Source of the DNA: Celerinatantimonas sp046054165
GTDB lineage: Bacteria > Pseudomonadota > Gammaproteobacteria > Enterobacterales > Celerinatantimonadaceae
Length of the DNA stretch: 64,000 nt
NCBI RefSeq assembly: GCF_046054165.1
Contig: NZ_JBFNXK010000006.1
Location: forward strand, 1 to 64,000
Reading direction: 5' to 3'
The notes below the pieces were generated by a model. The model searched no databases. It was not told the origin of the DNA and was given only the letters and a program-made list of their open reading frames with translations. A program made the position numbers and the translations under genes. Positions 18,850 through 27,707 of this stretch are shown here, piece after piece (position 1 is the stretch's first letter; every line of letters begins with the position of its first letter).

Positions 18850-19478
18850 AACCTAATCCTCTATGGTTTCTCGTCGTTATTTCAGCGGGATCCCGAGGAT
18901 CCCACCGGTCTCCCACATTAGCTTTACCAACCACTCAAAACCAATTGGGGTCTATTGTTTCGCTGATCCATGCGCCCGGTTTCACGATCCTTTGAGCCGG
19001 ATATGACGATAAAAATACCGACACCCAACCGGCCCGTTGAACACCGGTGACAGACCCTATTCCCAGACATTGATTTATGCGGCATTACCGAATATTTGTA
19101 GAAAATAACCGCAAAAACAGGATCGGTCCTGTCAAAATCAAGCATAAATAGCTGCAAAAGGATCAACAAAGACTAATCTTTAGGCAAGATATCAGAAGCA
19201 TTCTCGGGAAATTTGAATCTGGGTCAATTTAGTGCATTAAAATTCAAGAAAAGAGGTGATTCATTTATATCTTAAAAGCAAGAATTTGATCTCATTACAT
19301 ACATGAAACATTTTCACAACATTATTAGCTATTCTCCCTTATCCCATCACAGAACTTTGGGTTTTTAGCGGATTTTATCCGGTAATCTCCGCAATTGAAG
19401 CATCAGTGCTTTTCTTTTGAAAGATCACGCCTCACACTATAGAATAGCGCCGTTTGGAAAGAGGCTAATATTACGATC
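18850..19478. other. Long intergenic region between nsrR and the DUF1820 gene
   Basis: About 630 bp with no gene I can support; an 81-codon open frame on the minus strand (18924-19169) has no recognisable features. It should carry the promoters of nsrR (leftward) and of the DUF1820 gene (rightward). AAAGAGG at 19459-19465 may be the ribosome binding site of the latter. Confidence 0.45.
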
Positions 19479-19802
19479 ATGGCAACTAATTCACTCTATC
19501 GTATTCAGTTTATCAATAATGGGAAACAATATGACCTATATGCCAAACAGGTTAATTCAAGTCATATTTTTGGATTTATTGAAATCAGTGAATTCGTATT
19601 CAACACCAACTCAACCGTCGTGGTTGATCCTAGCGAAGAAAAACTCAAAAGTGAGTTTGCCGATGTTCAGAGTTCGTTGATCCCAATGCACAACGTGTTA
19701 CGCATTGATCAGGTCAGTAAACCGGGGAATGTCAAATTAACCGATGCCGGCGAAAACGTCCGCGCTTTCCCCGGCCCGATTTACACCCGAAAACCCGAGT
19801 AA
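19479..19802 (+). CDS. DUF1820 family protein
   Basis: 107 residues matching the small DUF1820 family of Gammaproteobacteria (RIQFINNGKQYDLYAK...FGFIEISEFVF...VDPSEEKLKSEF near the N-terminus and FPGPIYTRK at the end). It is soluble, with no known activity. The next gene begins 4 bp after its stop, so the two form a pair. Confidence 0.88.
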   Translation: MATNSLYRIQFINNGKQYDLYAKQVNSSHIFGFIEISEFVFNTNSTVVVDPSEEKLKSEFADVQSSLIPMHNVLRIDQVSKPGNVKLTDAGENVRAFPGPIYTRKPE

Positions 19803-19806
19803 TCCT

Positions 19807-20139
19807 ATGCAGTTAATCGATTGGCAAAAGTTGCAATTTCAATTTGGCAATTCCCAAAAATTAACTTTCTGGATTGACCAGATCTGCGATCAGTCCGAAC
19901 ATGAACTCGCGTTATTACAACAGGCCCGACAAGATTATCAACTGAAGATCCAAGTAGTGGGTATTTTTACCGGGATTGCCAGTTTATTGATGTTTTCGCC
20001 ATTGGAACACACATGCCAATGGCTGCAACACAGTGATGAACGCAATTATACTCAGGGGCTAGAACACCTGGAACAATGTTATTGCGAACTGTTAGAGCAG
20101 CTTCGCAATTACCGCCAAAGTAATTTGACCCACATTTGA
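19807..20139 (+). CDS. Small helical protein, degenerate Hpt-domain-like
   Basis: 110 residues starting at ATG 19807, just after the DUF1820 stop. A stretch at about 45-75 (DYQLKIQVVGIFTGIASL...LEHTCQWLQ) has the spacing of a histidine-phosphotransfer (Hpt) domain, but the phospho-acceptor His of HxLKG is Tyr here. I do not recognise the gene by name. A non-phosphorylatable Hpt-fold adaptor is my inference. No signal peptide or membrane segment is seen. Confidence 0.7.
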   Translation: MQLIDWQKLQFQFGNSQKLTFWIDQICDQSEHELALLQQARQDYQLKIQVVGIFTGIASLLMFSPLEHTCQWLQHSDERNYTQGLEHLEQCYCELLEQLRNYRQSNLTHI

Positions 20140-20218
20140 ACGGCAGATCAGCACTCACTATTCAAGCCAAAGAGATACTGTTAAGCTAATCAGTGATTAA
20201 TAATCGTGTCCGGAATTC

Positions 20219-21175
20219 ATGCTGATGTCTGCGATAAAACCCAGTGCACCGTTTACCGTAATTGACTTTTTTGAGGGGGAACTTCAGCAAAAAGTGAGTT
20301 ATGCTCACACCCGGTTATCACCCTCTCAGCATGCACTAATTGTATTTGCGATAGGTCGCAGTGAAAGTGCCTTAAAATACCAAAAACTAACCACCCAACT
20401 ACAACAAGCGGGCTTTGATGTTGTCCTTTGTGATCATCGAGGACAAGGTGCATCACAACGATTCAATGCCGATCCCCTGCTCGGTGATGTTGACAGTTTT
20501 GACTATTATGTCTCTGATTTAAAAACTCTGTTTAACCATTTACAGCTAGAACGCTACTCACAACGTTTTTTATTGGGCCACTCGATGGGGGGCGCGATTG
20601 CGACGCTCTATTTAAATCGCTACCCACAGGATTTTTCAGCCTGTACGCTCAGTGCCCCCATGTTCGGGATCCAACTGCCTGACTATCTGCCCCGTCATCT
20701 GGCATACATCATTGCGAAAACACTAGCGATCCGTGACCAATCCCGCCATCAACAATCCTATGCCCCAAGCCAGAAAAACCTGCAATGGCCTGATTTTTCC
20801 GTCAATCCGCTCACACATAGTCAAACTAACTATCTGGCCCTACAAGAGCTTTTCAAATGCCATCCCAATCTGCTCATCACAGGGGTCAGCAACCGCTGGC
20901 TTACGGAAAGTTTTCGGGCGATGGCCCAAATTGCCCGGCTCCCTGTGCTCACCACCCCCATTTTACTGCTCACCCCACTGGCGGACCCTATTGTTTCTAT
21001 TGCCGCTCAGCAGCGCTTTATTCAAAAACAACCCAACAGCCAGCAGCAATGCTTTAAAAATGCTTTTCATGAATTATTCATTGAGTCCGATCCGGACCGT
21101 CAGCAAGCCATTCAAAAGATGATTACATTCTATAATGATCACCGTCGAGAATCGGTGCCATTTCCAGTACACTAG
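20219..21175 (+). CDS. pldB: Alpha/beta hydrolase, lysophospholipase L2-like
   Basis: 318-residue serine hydrolase of the PldB group: DHRGQGAS, nucleophile elbow GHSMGGA (about 120), acid LADPIVS (about 257) and HELFIES catalytic His (about 283). Followed by yigL as in E. coli (pldB-yigL), which supports the assignment. Two starts are close together (ATG 20219 and 20225) and the ribosome binding site is weak. The lysophospholipid substrate is inferred. Confidence 0.85.
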   Translation: MLMSAIKPSAPFTVIDFFEGELQQKVSYAHTRLSPSQHALIVFAIGRSESALKYQKLTTQLQQAGFDVVLCDHRGQGASQRFNADPLLGDVDSFDYYVSDLKTLFNHLQLERYSQRFLLGHSMGGAIATLYLNRYPQDFSACTLSAPMFGIQLPDYLPRHLAYIIAKTLAIRDQSRHQQSYAPSQKNLQWPDFSVNPLTHSQTNYLALQELFKCHPNLLITGVSNRWLTESFRAMAQIARLPVLTTPILLLTPLADPIVSIAAQQRFIQKQPNSQQQCFKNAFHELFIESDPDRQQAIQKMITFYNDHRRESVPFPVH

Positions 21176-21257
21176 GTCAATATCGAATACCAACTGAAAC
21201 ATTGAAAATAGATAATCTAAATCATCATTCAATGGCTCCCTACAGGACATTTACCCC

Positions 21258-22058
21258 ATGTATCAACTTATTGCCTCAGACTTAGATGGAACGCTCTTAA
21301 ACCGCACTCATCAGGTCTCTCCAACGACCATTGCCTTACTCAATCAACTATCCCAACAACAAATCCATATTCTAATTGCTTCAGGACGACACTATCGGGA
21401 TGTCAGCCGTATTGCTCAGGACTTCAGTTTCCCGATGTATTTAATTACCTCAAACGGAGCCCGTGTTCATACCAGTGATGGCCAACTTTTGTTTAAGAAA
21501 GATGTTCCGGCACTCGCTGTCGATGACATTTTAAAACTCACTCAGGGCTGTAATTTTTACCGTAATCTTTATCATGATGATCACTGGTTTGTCGAAGAGG
21601 ATAATGATCGAATATTAAGCTATACCGATCATTCTGGTTTTACCTATACTCGAACCGATTTCAGCCAAGTCACCCGGGATGGGATCAGCAAAATGCTCTT
21701 CATTGGTGATCCGGACGGTCTCATCGATTTAGAACGGATCCTACTGGAACGCTATGGTGACCATTTAAATATTACTTTTTCACTTCCGACTTGCCTAGAA
21801 ATCATGGCCGGAGATGCCAACAAGGGAACAGCTCTAAAAATGGTTCTGGATAAATTACAAATCAGTCCCGAACATGCCATTGCCTTTGGCGACGGACTCA
21901 ACGACAAAGAGATGTTGGAGCTGGTTAAAGAAGGAATATTAATGGCTAATGCCGATCAGCGCTTACAACGACTGCTCCCAGACAACCCGCATACCTTGAC
22001 CAATGATCAGGATGGCGTCGCTGTTTATTTGAAAAAAGTATTCGAAAATACCCTGTAG
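21258..22058 (+). CDS. yigL: HAD-family (Cof type) sugar/pyridoxal phosphatase YigL
   Basis: 266-residue cytoplasmic HAD hydrolase. Motif I SDLDGTLL (about 7-14), motif II ASGRH, the type IIB cap, and the C-terminal IAFGDGLNDKEML. MYQLIASDLDGTLL, ITSNGARVH and CLEIMAG closely resemble E. coli YigL, a PLP and sugar phosphatase, and the pldB-yigL neighbourhood is conserved. Confidence 0.93.
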   Translation: MYQLIASDLDGTLLNRTHQVSPTTIALLNQLSQQQIHILIASGRHYRDVSRIAQDFSFPMYLITSNGARVHTSDGQLLFKKDVPALAVDDILKLTQGCNFYRNLYHDDHWFVEEDNDRILSYTDHSGFTYTRTDFSQVTRDGISKMLFIGDPDGLIDLERILLERYGDHLNITFSLPTCLEIMAGDANKGTALKMVLDKLQISPEHAIAFGDGLNDKEMLELVKEGILMANADQRLQRLLPDNPHTLTNDQDGVAVYLKKVFENTL

Positions 22059-22182
22059 TCTCATTCAAAGGCTGTCTGATGCATTCGACCTCAATTCAAA
22101 TTCGCAAGCTCAGCGGCCTCCATCAGTCACAGATTGCGCTATAATCAAGGATGTTAAGTCAACTGATCGTTAGGAGCAGAGA

Positions 22183-22503
22183 ATGCCTAGCCGATGTTCA
22201 TGTTGGTACCTTATTCCAAGCATCGTTTGTTTATGGGGTGGGAGCGGATTACTCATGGCCGAATCCGCCACCGATGCCGTAGTGAATAGGCACTTAGCAA
22301 AACCACTTATATCATTCCAAAATTCCAAAGCAGCCATCGATCCCCTCCAATGGCTAACATATCCGACGACCCTTTGGAGCTCTCAAAGCACTCTCCCCAG
22401 AGTTCGGCATTATTGCATGCAAAGTCAATCCCGAGCCTGTGCGCTAAAAACAGATCTAGAAAATTTAATGATCGCCAAACAGGATATTGCGAAATCGACC
22501 TAA
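22183..22503 (+). CDS. Small exported protein of unknown function
   Basis: 106 residues, not recognised. It has a good ribosome binding site (TTAGGAG), a TATAAT at about 22140-22145 and a signal-peptide-like start (SCWYLIPSIVCLWGGSGLLMAES), probably cleaved after LMA near 26. The mature part is short, has three Cys, and shows no domain I know. It is probably a real small secreted protein. Confidence 0.55.
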   Translation: MPSRCSCWYLIPSIVCLWGGSGLLMAESATDAVVNRHLAKPLISFQNSKAAIDPLQWLTYPTTLWSSQSTLPRVRHYCMQSQSRACALKTDLENLMIAKQDIAKST

Positions 22504-22552
22504 AACAGGCAGGATAACGGCTGTCTAGCTCCGATTTGGAGCGGACCATTTG

Positions 22553-22694
22553 ATTAGTCGGGGTGCCTTGAGTGTACCGGTAAGTCGAAATTCACACCGT
22601 GATCCAATTTCGAAGTACCTTCACTACTGGCTGAGATTGTCTATTGCAAAACCCGCTGAACCTGATGCAGCTGATACTGCCGTAGGAAACTAAT
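22553..22694 (+). promoter_or_regulatory. TPP riboswitch (THI element)
   Basis: The conserved thi-box core is plain: GGGGTGCC near 22560, CTGAGA at 22631-22636, then ACCCGCTGAACCTGATGCAG and ACTGCCGTAGGAA ending at 22688. Closing stem P1 is ATTAGT (22553-22558) with ACTAAT (22689-22694). The long middle arm (22570-22620) is the variable P3. It sits 74 bp before thiM and should repress it when thiamine pyrophosphate is abundant. Confidence 0.95.
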
Positions 22695-22768
22695 TGTCAT
22701 CGTTCATTTCGATTTTTCAGTTCCCCATTACGGAGTCTCAACTGTTATGAATCTAACAGGAGTCTCTT

Positions 22769-23599
22769 ATGTTTCAAAATCCCCAACCATTGGCCAGCCA
22801 GCTGCCCCAACTGGCCAAACAGTCCCCATTGATCATTAATCTGACTAACGATGTGGTTAAAAATCTGTCTGCTAATATTTTATTAGCCGCCGGAGCCTCT
22901 CCGATTATGGCACATAGCCGTCGGGAACTGGCCGAGCTCATTACACTTTGTCAGGCCGTAGTCATTAACATCGGAACCCTTGATGAGCAACGCGTCGCTC
23001 GAATGCAATTTGCGATTGAACAGGCCAACCTTAACCACAAACTGATCATTCTGGATCCGGTGGGTTGCGGTGCCAGTCACTATCGAACCAATGTTTCTAA
23101 ACAGTTTTGTAGGATGGCCCAACGGCTGGTCATCCGGGGCAACGCCTCCGAGATTATGGCTCTCGCAGGTCTTCCCAGCCAAGGGCAGGGGGTCGATAGT
23201 GGTGATGACAGCTTGCAGGCATTAGAAGCAGCACAAGCGCTATTCCATCAGTACTCGGATAAAGCACTGCTGGAAATCAGCATCTCCGGAGCCACCGACT
23301 ATATTCTCCGAGGATCGCAGGTCGATGCCTTTTTCAATGGACATCCGCTCATGAGCAGAGTTACTGGAATGGGATGCAGCTTAACGGCATTAACTGCGGC
23401 CTTTCGTTCCATCGATGAATCTGGCACGCTCGTCGCTACGGCTCTTTTTGGTGTAGCAGGCGAACTGGCAGGCCATCAAGCCTCCGGACCCGCTAGTTTT
23501 CAGCAACATTTCATTGATACACTGTATCAGCTCTGTAGCGATAATGACCGCCGCTTTGAGGAAACACTGCGCTGGCGCTCACAAGCCTTTACAGAATAG
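22769..23599 (+). CDS. thiM: Hydroxyethylthiazole kinase
   Basis: Phosphorylates 4-methyl-5-(2-hydroxyethyl)thiazole, salvaging thiazole for thiamine synthesis. 276 residues. Motifs: NLTNDVVKNLSANILLA at the N-terminus, LDPVGCGAS (about 98-106), RGNASEIMAL (about 121) and the catalytic VTGMGCSLTA (about 194). AACAGGAG precedes the ATG. Controlled by the TPP riboswitch directly upstream. No other thi gene is adjacent. Confidence 0.96.
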   Translation: MFQNPQPLASQLPQLAKQSPLIINLTNDVVKNLSANILLAAGASPIMAHSRRELAELITLCQAVVINIGTLDEQRVARMQFAIEQANLNHKLIILDPVGCGASHYRTNVSKQFCRMAQRLVIRGNASEIMALAGLPSQGQGVDSGDDSLQALEAAQALFHQYSDKALLEISISGATDYILRGSQVDAFFNGHPLMSRVTGMGCSLTALTAAFRSIDESGTLVATALFGVAGELAGHQASGPASFQQHFIDTLYQLCSDNDRRFEETLRWRSQAFTE

Positions 23600-23633
23600 T
23601 ACTGCAACCTTCCCATTGTTATAGGAGATGAAG

Positions 23634-24344
23634 ATGATATTGGCAGGACACCGAGCTTTAGCAGGCGTTGCTCCGGAAAATACACTGTCTGGCCTACAAC
23701 TAGCGGCCGCGCATCATCTGCCTTGGATCGAATCCGATGTGCAACTCACCCGGGATCACATCCCGGTCATGATCCATGATGCAACGATTGATCGCTGTAG
23801 TAATGGACACGGCTATATCCGAGACCTTGACTATCAACAACTGCAACAATGGGATTTCGGCAGTTGGTTTTCAGCCGATTATTGTGGAGAACAACTGCCG
23901 ACTCTTGAGCAATGGTTAACTTGTTGCCAGAAATTCCGGCTCTCATTCAATTTAGAGCTCAAATTGGAACCCGAGGATGATCCCGAACGGCTGGTCTTGG
24001 AAGTTGCTCGCGTACTCAAGCAATGCCGTTTTCCGGAACAGCAATTAATTATTTCCAGTTTTAGTCTCCAAGCCCTACAGCATGCACAGCAACAACTCCC
24101 ATCGATCCGCCGAGGACAGCTCTGGGATGACCTACCAAGGGACTGGGAATCCCAGCTCTCCTCCATAAATGCCTTTAGCGTTCATCCCAACTATGAATAT
24201 CTAAACCAAACCATGGTTCACACCATTCAGGCCGCGGGTTATAAAGTTTGCACCTATACCCCCAATCAACCGCAGGTCATTCAACAGTTACGCCACTGGG
24301 GGGTCGACATGGCGATCAGTGATCAGGCCCATCAATTTTTATGA
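23634..24344 (+). CDS. ugpQ: Glycerophosphodiester phosphodiesterase (UgpQ-like)
   Basis: 236 residues, GDPD family: GHRALAGVAPENTL (catalytic HR...PENT), WIESDVQLTRDHIPVMIHD (metal E/D, catalytic H) and NLELKLE. It has no signal peptide, so it is a cytoplasmic UgpQ-type enzyme releasing glycerol-3-phosphate. AGGAG (23623-23627) is flush with an ATG at 23628 but 6 nt from ATG 23634, so the latter is the start. It follows thiM by 34 bp and is probably read through from it. Confidence 0.93.
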   Translation: MILAGHRALAGVAPENTLSGLQLAAAHHLPWIESDVQLTRDHIPVMIHDATIDRCSNGHGYIRDLDYQQLQQWDFGSWFSADYCGEQLPTLEQWLTCCQKFRLSFNLELKLEPEDDPERLVLEVARVLKQCRFPEQQLIISSFSLQALQHAQQQLPSIRRGQLWDDLPRDWESQLSSINAFSVHPNYEYLNQTMVHTIQAAGYKVCTYTPNQPQVIQQLRHWGVDMAISDQAHQFL

Positions 24345-24412
24345 TCCACGACGTCAGGCGAACATGGAGCCGGTTCCGATCACGATGACACCGGATGACC
24401 GTCTAAAATACC

Positions 24413-25564
24413 TTACTCATCCATGGCAAAGCCGACCAGATAGGTATGCTGCTGTGGGTTAAAATTATCGTCGGAAATGAGCACTAAGGTCCGCCGACCA
24501 TCGGCCAGTCGCGGACCGAAACTCATGCCTTCATAATTATCCAGCGGGAAATTTCCAGCCTGATTCATATCCCACAGCAATTTTTTATGCAGGGGTTGAT
24601 AATGAACATCACGCAAGGAGCCCACATTCTTCACATTACTCGCGCCATCCAACTCCACCTGATAGATGCGAATATAATTATGATATGTTCCATGGCTATC
24701 TTGAATCCCGGCTCGCTCTAAGACCAGCAAATGCCGAGCATCGAGAGCCAAAATCTCAGAAACCCCATTCTCGCCCTGATAACCGTCGGCCGGTGCTTTC
24801 GCCAGCGGTTCAACCGGATAGACATATTGAGCAATGATATGGTCCTTATGATCATATTGAATGATTCGAGCCGGTGCTCCCTGAGTCGCCGTTGAAGGCT
24901 TTCCATCTTGTTGCAATGCCGTTTCCATCGCCACGAAATAATATTTTCCATCACCGGTAAAACTACTGCCTTCGAATGCCAGATTATTGTAAACCCCATG
25001 ATGTCCTTGGATCCTATCCATTTTCACGGCATCCGGGATCGGTAGCGATGACAAATAACGTCCATTCGGCTTGGCTTCCCGAATAAATGGATCCAATCCC
25101 AATATCCGAACGCCTTCGCTGGTGTAACGAATCGCATGAGTGACCGGATTAAAACGAACGGATTCAAAATCAGGAACATCGCCACGCTGATTGAGAGTGA
25201 AATGCACCCAGTTCGGATAAGGTGTGCCATTCGGTTGCGAGAATTCGATCATCTTTTTCAGTGATAATGGACCGACTTGTTGGGCTGATATCGGCAATCT
25301 GGCCAAATAAGCCCGAGCGGGTCCCTTGCTCGCCTTATCATCACTAATCAAAATCCACTGCTGACTATCCGGATCGTAATCCAACCCAGAAAGACCCCCA
25401 ACGGAGCTCCCGGCAAAACGAGTATGCGAAGGTAACTGACTAAAACCAATAGGTTCTAATTTGAGATTGGCATATGCGCGTATGGATACTGCAGAGCAAA
25501 AAATCCCAACCGTAGATAAAAAAACGCCATACCCCATCCATGACCACAAGCGACACCCGCGCAT
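24413..25564 (-). CDS. Secreted phytase-like (esterase-like activity) domain protein
   Basis: 383 residues with an N-terminal signal peptide (hydrophobic 8-28). The body matches the esterase-like-activity-of-phytase domain: GGLSGLDYDPDSQQWILISDD, NLAFEGSSFT, GENGVSEILALDARHLLVLER, NYEGMSFGPRL and LVLISDDNFN. This is a beta-propeller-like periplasmic or secreted protein whose substrate is unknown, possibly a phosphate ester. It is convergent with the phosphodiesterase gene, whose substrate class may be related. Confidence 0.88.
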   Translation of the reverse strand: MRGCRLWSWMGYGVFLSTVGIFCSAVSIRAYANLKLEPIGFSQLPSHTRFAGSSVGGLSGLDYDPDSQQWILISDDKASKGPARAYLARLPISAQQVGPLSLKKMIEFSQPNGTPYPNWVHFTLNQRGDVPDFESVRFNPVTHAIRYTSEGVRILGLDPFIREAKPNGRYLSSLPIPDAVKMDRIQGHHGVYNNLAFEGSSFTGDGKYYFVAMETALQQDGKPSTATQGAPARIIQYDHKDHIIAQYVYPVEPLAKAPADGYQGENGVSEILALDARHLLVLERAGIQDSHGTYHNYIRIYQVELDGASNVKNVGSLRDVHYQPLHKKLLWDMNQAGNFPLDNYEGMSFGPRLADGRRTLVLISDDNFNPQQHTYLVGFAMDE

Positions 25565-25851
25565 AACGACTCCAAAGAGAAAAACTTATCAATAATATTT
25601 AAAAATCATACCCATAGCATTTGGAAATACCAAGGGGGTCAAGAGGCTCAAACATCCCCAAACTCACGACCGGGACTAAATTCATCTTGAACAACACTAC
25701 AATCCATATCGAATACAGCTTTCTAAAGTATTCTCAAAATAATAATACCTATATGGCGTCATTGCGTATGGTTATGGCTGGGTTCGCCCCATAAAGGAAA
25801 AGATCTCATTTCGAGAGAATCGTCAATTATGACGGGAACTCCGCTAGGAAT

Positions 25852-26130
25852 ATGAGCGTCGATGGTTTTAAATCAGCGAATCCGTCCGAAACCCCAACCA
25901 AAGTGACTGAAAAAACTGCGCCTGCATATCTTCAAGTATCAAGTTATTATCGTCACACCAATAGGCCCCATCGACTCGTTCAGTACGCCGATCAAAATCG
26001 GGCTCACTGGGTATTTATTAATGGCTTTGACGCTAAAAATATCATCTACTTTTTCAAATGCGTAAAAATTCCGGATTATGGGTTGGGATATCGCTCATCA
26101 AGCGGAAAGGATCGCAAAGCCAGTGATTGA
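25852..26130 (+). CDS. Hypothetical protein, weak RelE/ParE-like fragment
   Basis: 92 residues, not confidently recognised. The segment HRLVQYADQNRAHWVFINGF (about 40-59), followed by DAKNI, has the look of the central strands of RelE/ParE-type toxins (R-L-V...FVYGFAKN...NI). The N-terminal helices and the usual C-terminal helix are missing, and no antitoxin gene is adjacent. It may be a decayed toxin or a spurious frame. Ribosome binding site: GGAA only. Confidence 0.3.
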   Translation: MSVDGFKSANPSETPTKVTEKTAPAYLQVSSYYRHTNRPHRLVQYADQNRAHWVFINGFDAKNIIYFFKCVKIPDYGLGYRSSSGKDRKASD

Positions 26131-26197
26131 TCCCGGAAATCTGAATGAGCACTCCCCCATTCGACAAAGAAAATAAAAGATGATGAATGAGGGACTA

Positions 26198-26683
26198 TCA
26201 AAACGCCCCTTCTAGCGCGAGTAATTTTTGTTTGGCTATCACGCCGCCCCGATATCCGACCAATTTGCCATCTGAACCGATCACTCGATGGCAGGGGATG
26301 ATAATTGGAATCGGGTTCCGATTGTTCGCCATTCCAACGGCCCGGGAGGCATTGGGTCGATCAATCCAATGAGCCAGCTGTTTATAGCTTACTTTTTTCC
26401 CCCAAGGGATCTGCTGTAATGCTTGCCAAACCTCAAGTTGAAAAGGAGTACCATGTAATTCGAGAGGGACTTCAAACCGATGTCGGGTTCCCGCAAAATA
26501 TTCATTCAACTCATGCCGAACCTGCCGGATCACCTGATTTTCCGAGCATTCGGCGACAATGGCCGGACGATCAGCCAGTGCAATCTGCGTCATAAAACAA
26601 AGCTGCAACAGAGCATGGTCGTTCGCGACTAATAGCAGGGGACCTACCGGGGTTTCATCCAGTACTTGTCGGCTTATATCCAT
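26198..26683 (-). CDS. ogt: Methylated-DNA--[protein]-cysteine S-methyltransferase (Ogt)
   Basis: Repairs O6-methylguanine by suicidal alkyl transfer. 161 residues (E. coli Ogt 171). Active-site motif IIPCHRVIGSDGKLVGYRGG (Cys at about 130), preceded by the helix-turn-helix ASRAVGMANNRNP and the helix TPFQLEVWQALQQIPWGKKVSY. Monocistronic. Confidence 0.96.
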   Translation of the reverse strand: MDISRQVLDETPVGPLLLVANDHALLQLCFMTQIALADRPAIVAECSENQVIRQVRHELNEYFAGTRHRFEVPLELHGTPFQLEVWQALQQIPWGKKVSYKQLAHWIDRPNASRAVGMANNRNPIPIIIPCHRVIGSDGKLVGYRGGVIAKQKLLALEGAF

Positions 26684-27104
26684 ATGAAGTTCCTCACCAA
26701 AATAGTTGGGGAATAGGGCTGCACTCTATCTGTCATTAACGCTACCGTAACACAGACAGGATATTATTTATCCCACTAAACGCTGTTTCGATCAACGCCC
26801 TCAATATCCAACAAATGCGTGTAAATATGTAATAACGAGACTGCGGAGCTGATTCATTGCGCCTCCAATCCAAGCTATAAATCAAATTCATAAACTATCG
26901 CACTCATGAAGTCGATACGTGCTCCCATCAGAAATCGCTGAGGCCATCATTCAAACAATACCTTGTCATTATCGATACAAATAATGACAAAGACCTCACA
27001 ACATTGGCTTTTATGTTTCACATCTATTTGATTTATAAGGCTCTAAAAATATGCATACATTTTGCACGCTTGAACATTCCGCCCCAAAACAATAAGGATC
27101 CAGA
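26684..27104. other. Intergenic region with a perfect palindrome before the DUF683 gene
   Basis: About 420 bp without a gene. It includes the inverted repeat at 26963-26990, listed separately. I looked for a sigma-54 promoter (GG-N10-GC) before 27105. The best candidate, TGGCTT at 27005-27010 with TTTCA downstream, lacks the essential GC. Confidence 0.45.
26963..26990. promoter_or_regulatory. Perfect 10-bp inverted repeat, operator- or hairpin-like
   Basis: TTGTCATTAT (26963-26972) and ATAATGACAA (26981-26990) are exact reverse complements separated by 8 nt. It lies 115 bp before the DUF683 gene. There is no U-tract, so a protein-binding operator is at least as likely as a terminator. Confidence 0.55.
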
Positions 27105-27314
27105 ATGGATAATGACGCCATCCAACAGCTGCGCAAAGAAGTCCGTCGTGCCAAACGAATCGCTTCGGAACGAGCGAGTGAATTGCATGACTTAGTCGAA
27201 GATCGACTGCCTACCGCTTACCAAGAAATTCCACAGATAGCCGAAGCCTGTTATCAAGCCTGTCAAAATTGGGAACAACTCAACCAACAGTTGGAGGATC
27301 TAGAAACGGACTAA
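27105..27314 (+). CDS. DUF683 / CCE_0567-type small nitrogenase-associated protein
   Basis: 69 residues forming a two-helix protein. QQLRKEVRRAKRIASERASELHDLVED, written here in part as ELHDLVEDRLP (about 26-36), and EIPQIAEACYQACQNW fit the DUF683 family usually found in nif clusters beside nifX. AAGGATCC precedes the ATG. No nif gene is in the window, so this copy is an orphan. The family match is from memory of its pattern (LHDLAE-LP...EIP..A..TY.A), with moderate certainty. Confidence 0.72.
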   Translation: MDNDAIQQLRKEVRRAKRIASERASELHDLVEDRLPTAYQEIPQIAEACYQACQNWEQLNQQLEDLETD

Positions 27315-27356
27315 ACCATCGAAAGTCCATAGACTCATCCGCCCCCATGCGATTCA

Positions 27357-27381
27357 GAGCATCGGTTTTCTACCGATGCTC
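27357..27381 (+). terminator. Terminator-like hairpin after the DUF683 gene
   Basis: GAGCATCGG (27357-27365) pairs perfectly with CCGATGCTC (27373-27381) across a 7-nt loop. It is 43 bp past the stop. The downstream U-tract is poor, so the terminator is probable rather than certain. Confidence 0.6.
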
Positions 27382-27707
27382 AATATGGGCCTATGGGCGG
27401 GTTCACGAGCCGCGTTTTTAGCGTTCAGACCATCACTGATATACAGAGCCATCCTGCAAAGCCCCTTTGATCCCTGATCATTGCGCTTTCCAGCAAGAGA
27501 AAAGGGCATCATTAAAAGCACAACGATTCATATCTCAATAAGCCCATCCATTAGCGTATTCCCAGCGCCTCAACAACGAACATGACTTAAAACAACATAC
27601 GACTGATTCAAACTATGTAAATATTGACATGTTACTCTTTAAATATATTCATACTATTTAAAACTAAACCCACTCTTGTTTCGCTTCAACAAACAGGGAG
27701 AATCTAT

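Noticed and set aside
18924..19169. 81-codon open frame on the minus strand
   Set aside because: No ribosome binding site, no recognisable domain, and composition like the surrounding non-coding DNA.
19251..19273. NsrR-like operator AAGAGGTGATT-C-ATTTATATCTT downstream of nsrR's divergent region
   Set aside because: Only 7 of 11 positions fit in each half-site, and it lies 400 bp from nsrR and 200 bp from the next gene; too weak to list.
27005..27022. Sigma-54-like promoter before the DUF683 gene (TGGCTT...TTTCAC)
   Set aside because: The invariant GC of the -12 element is missing (TC instead), and no NifA-type TGT-N10-ACA site is upstream.
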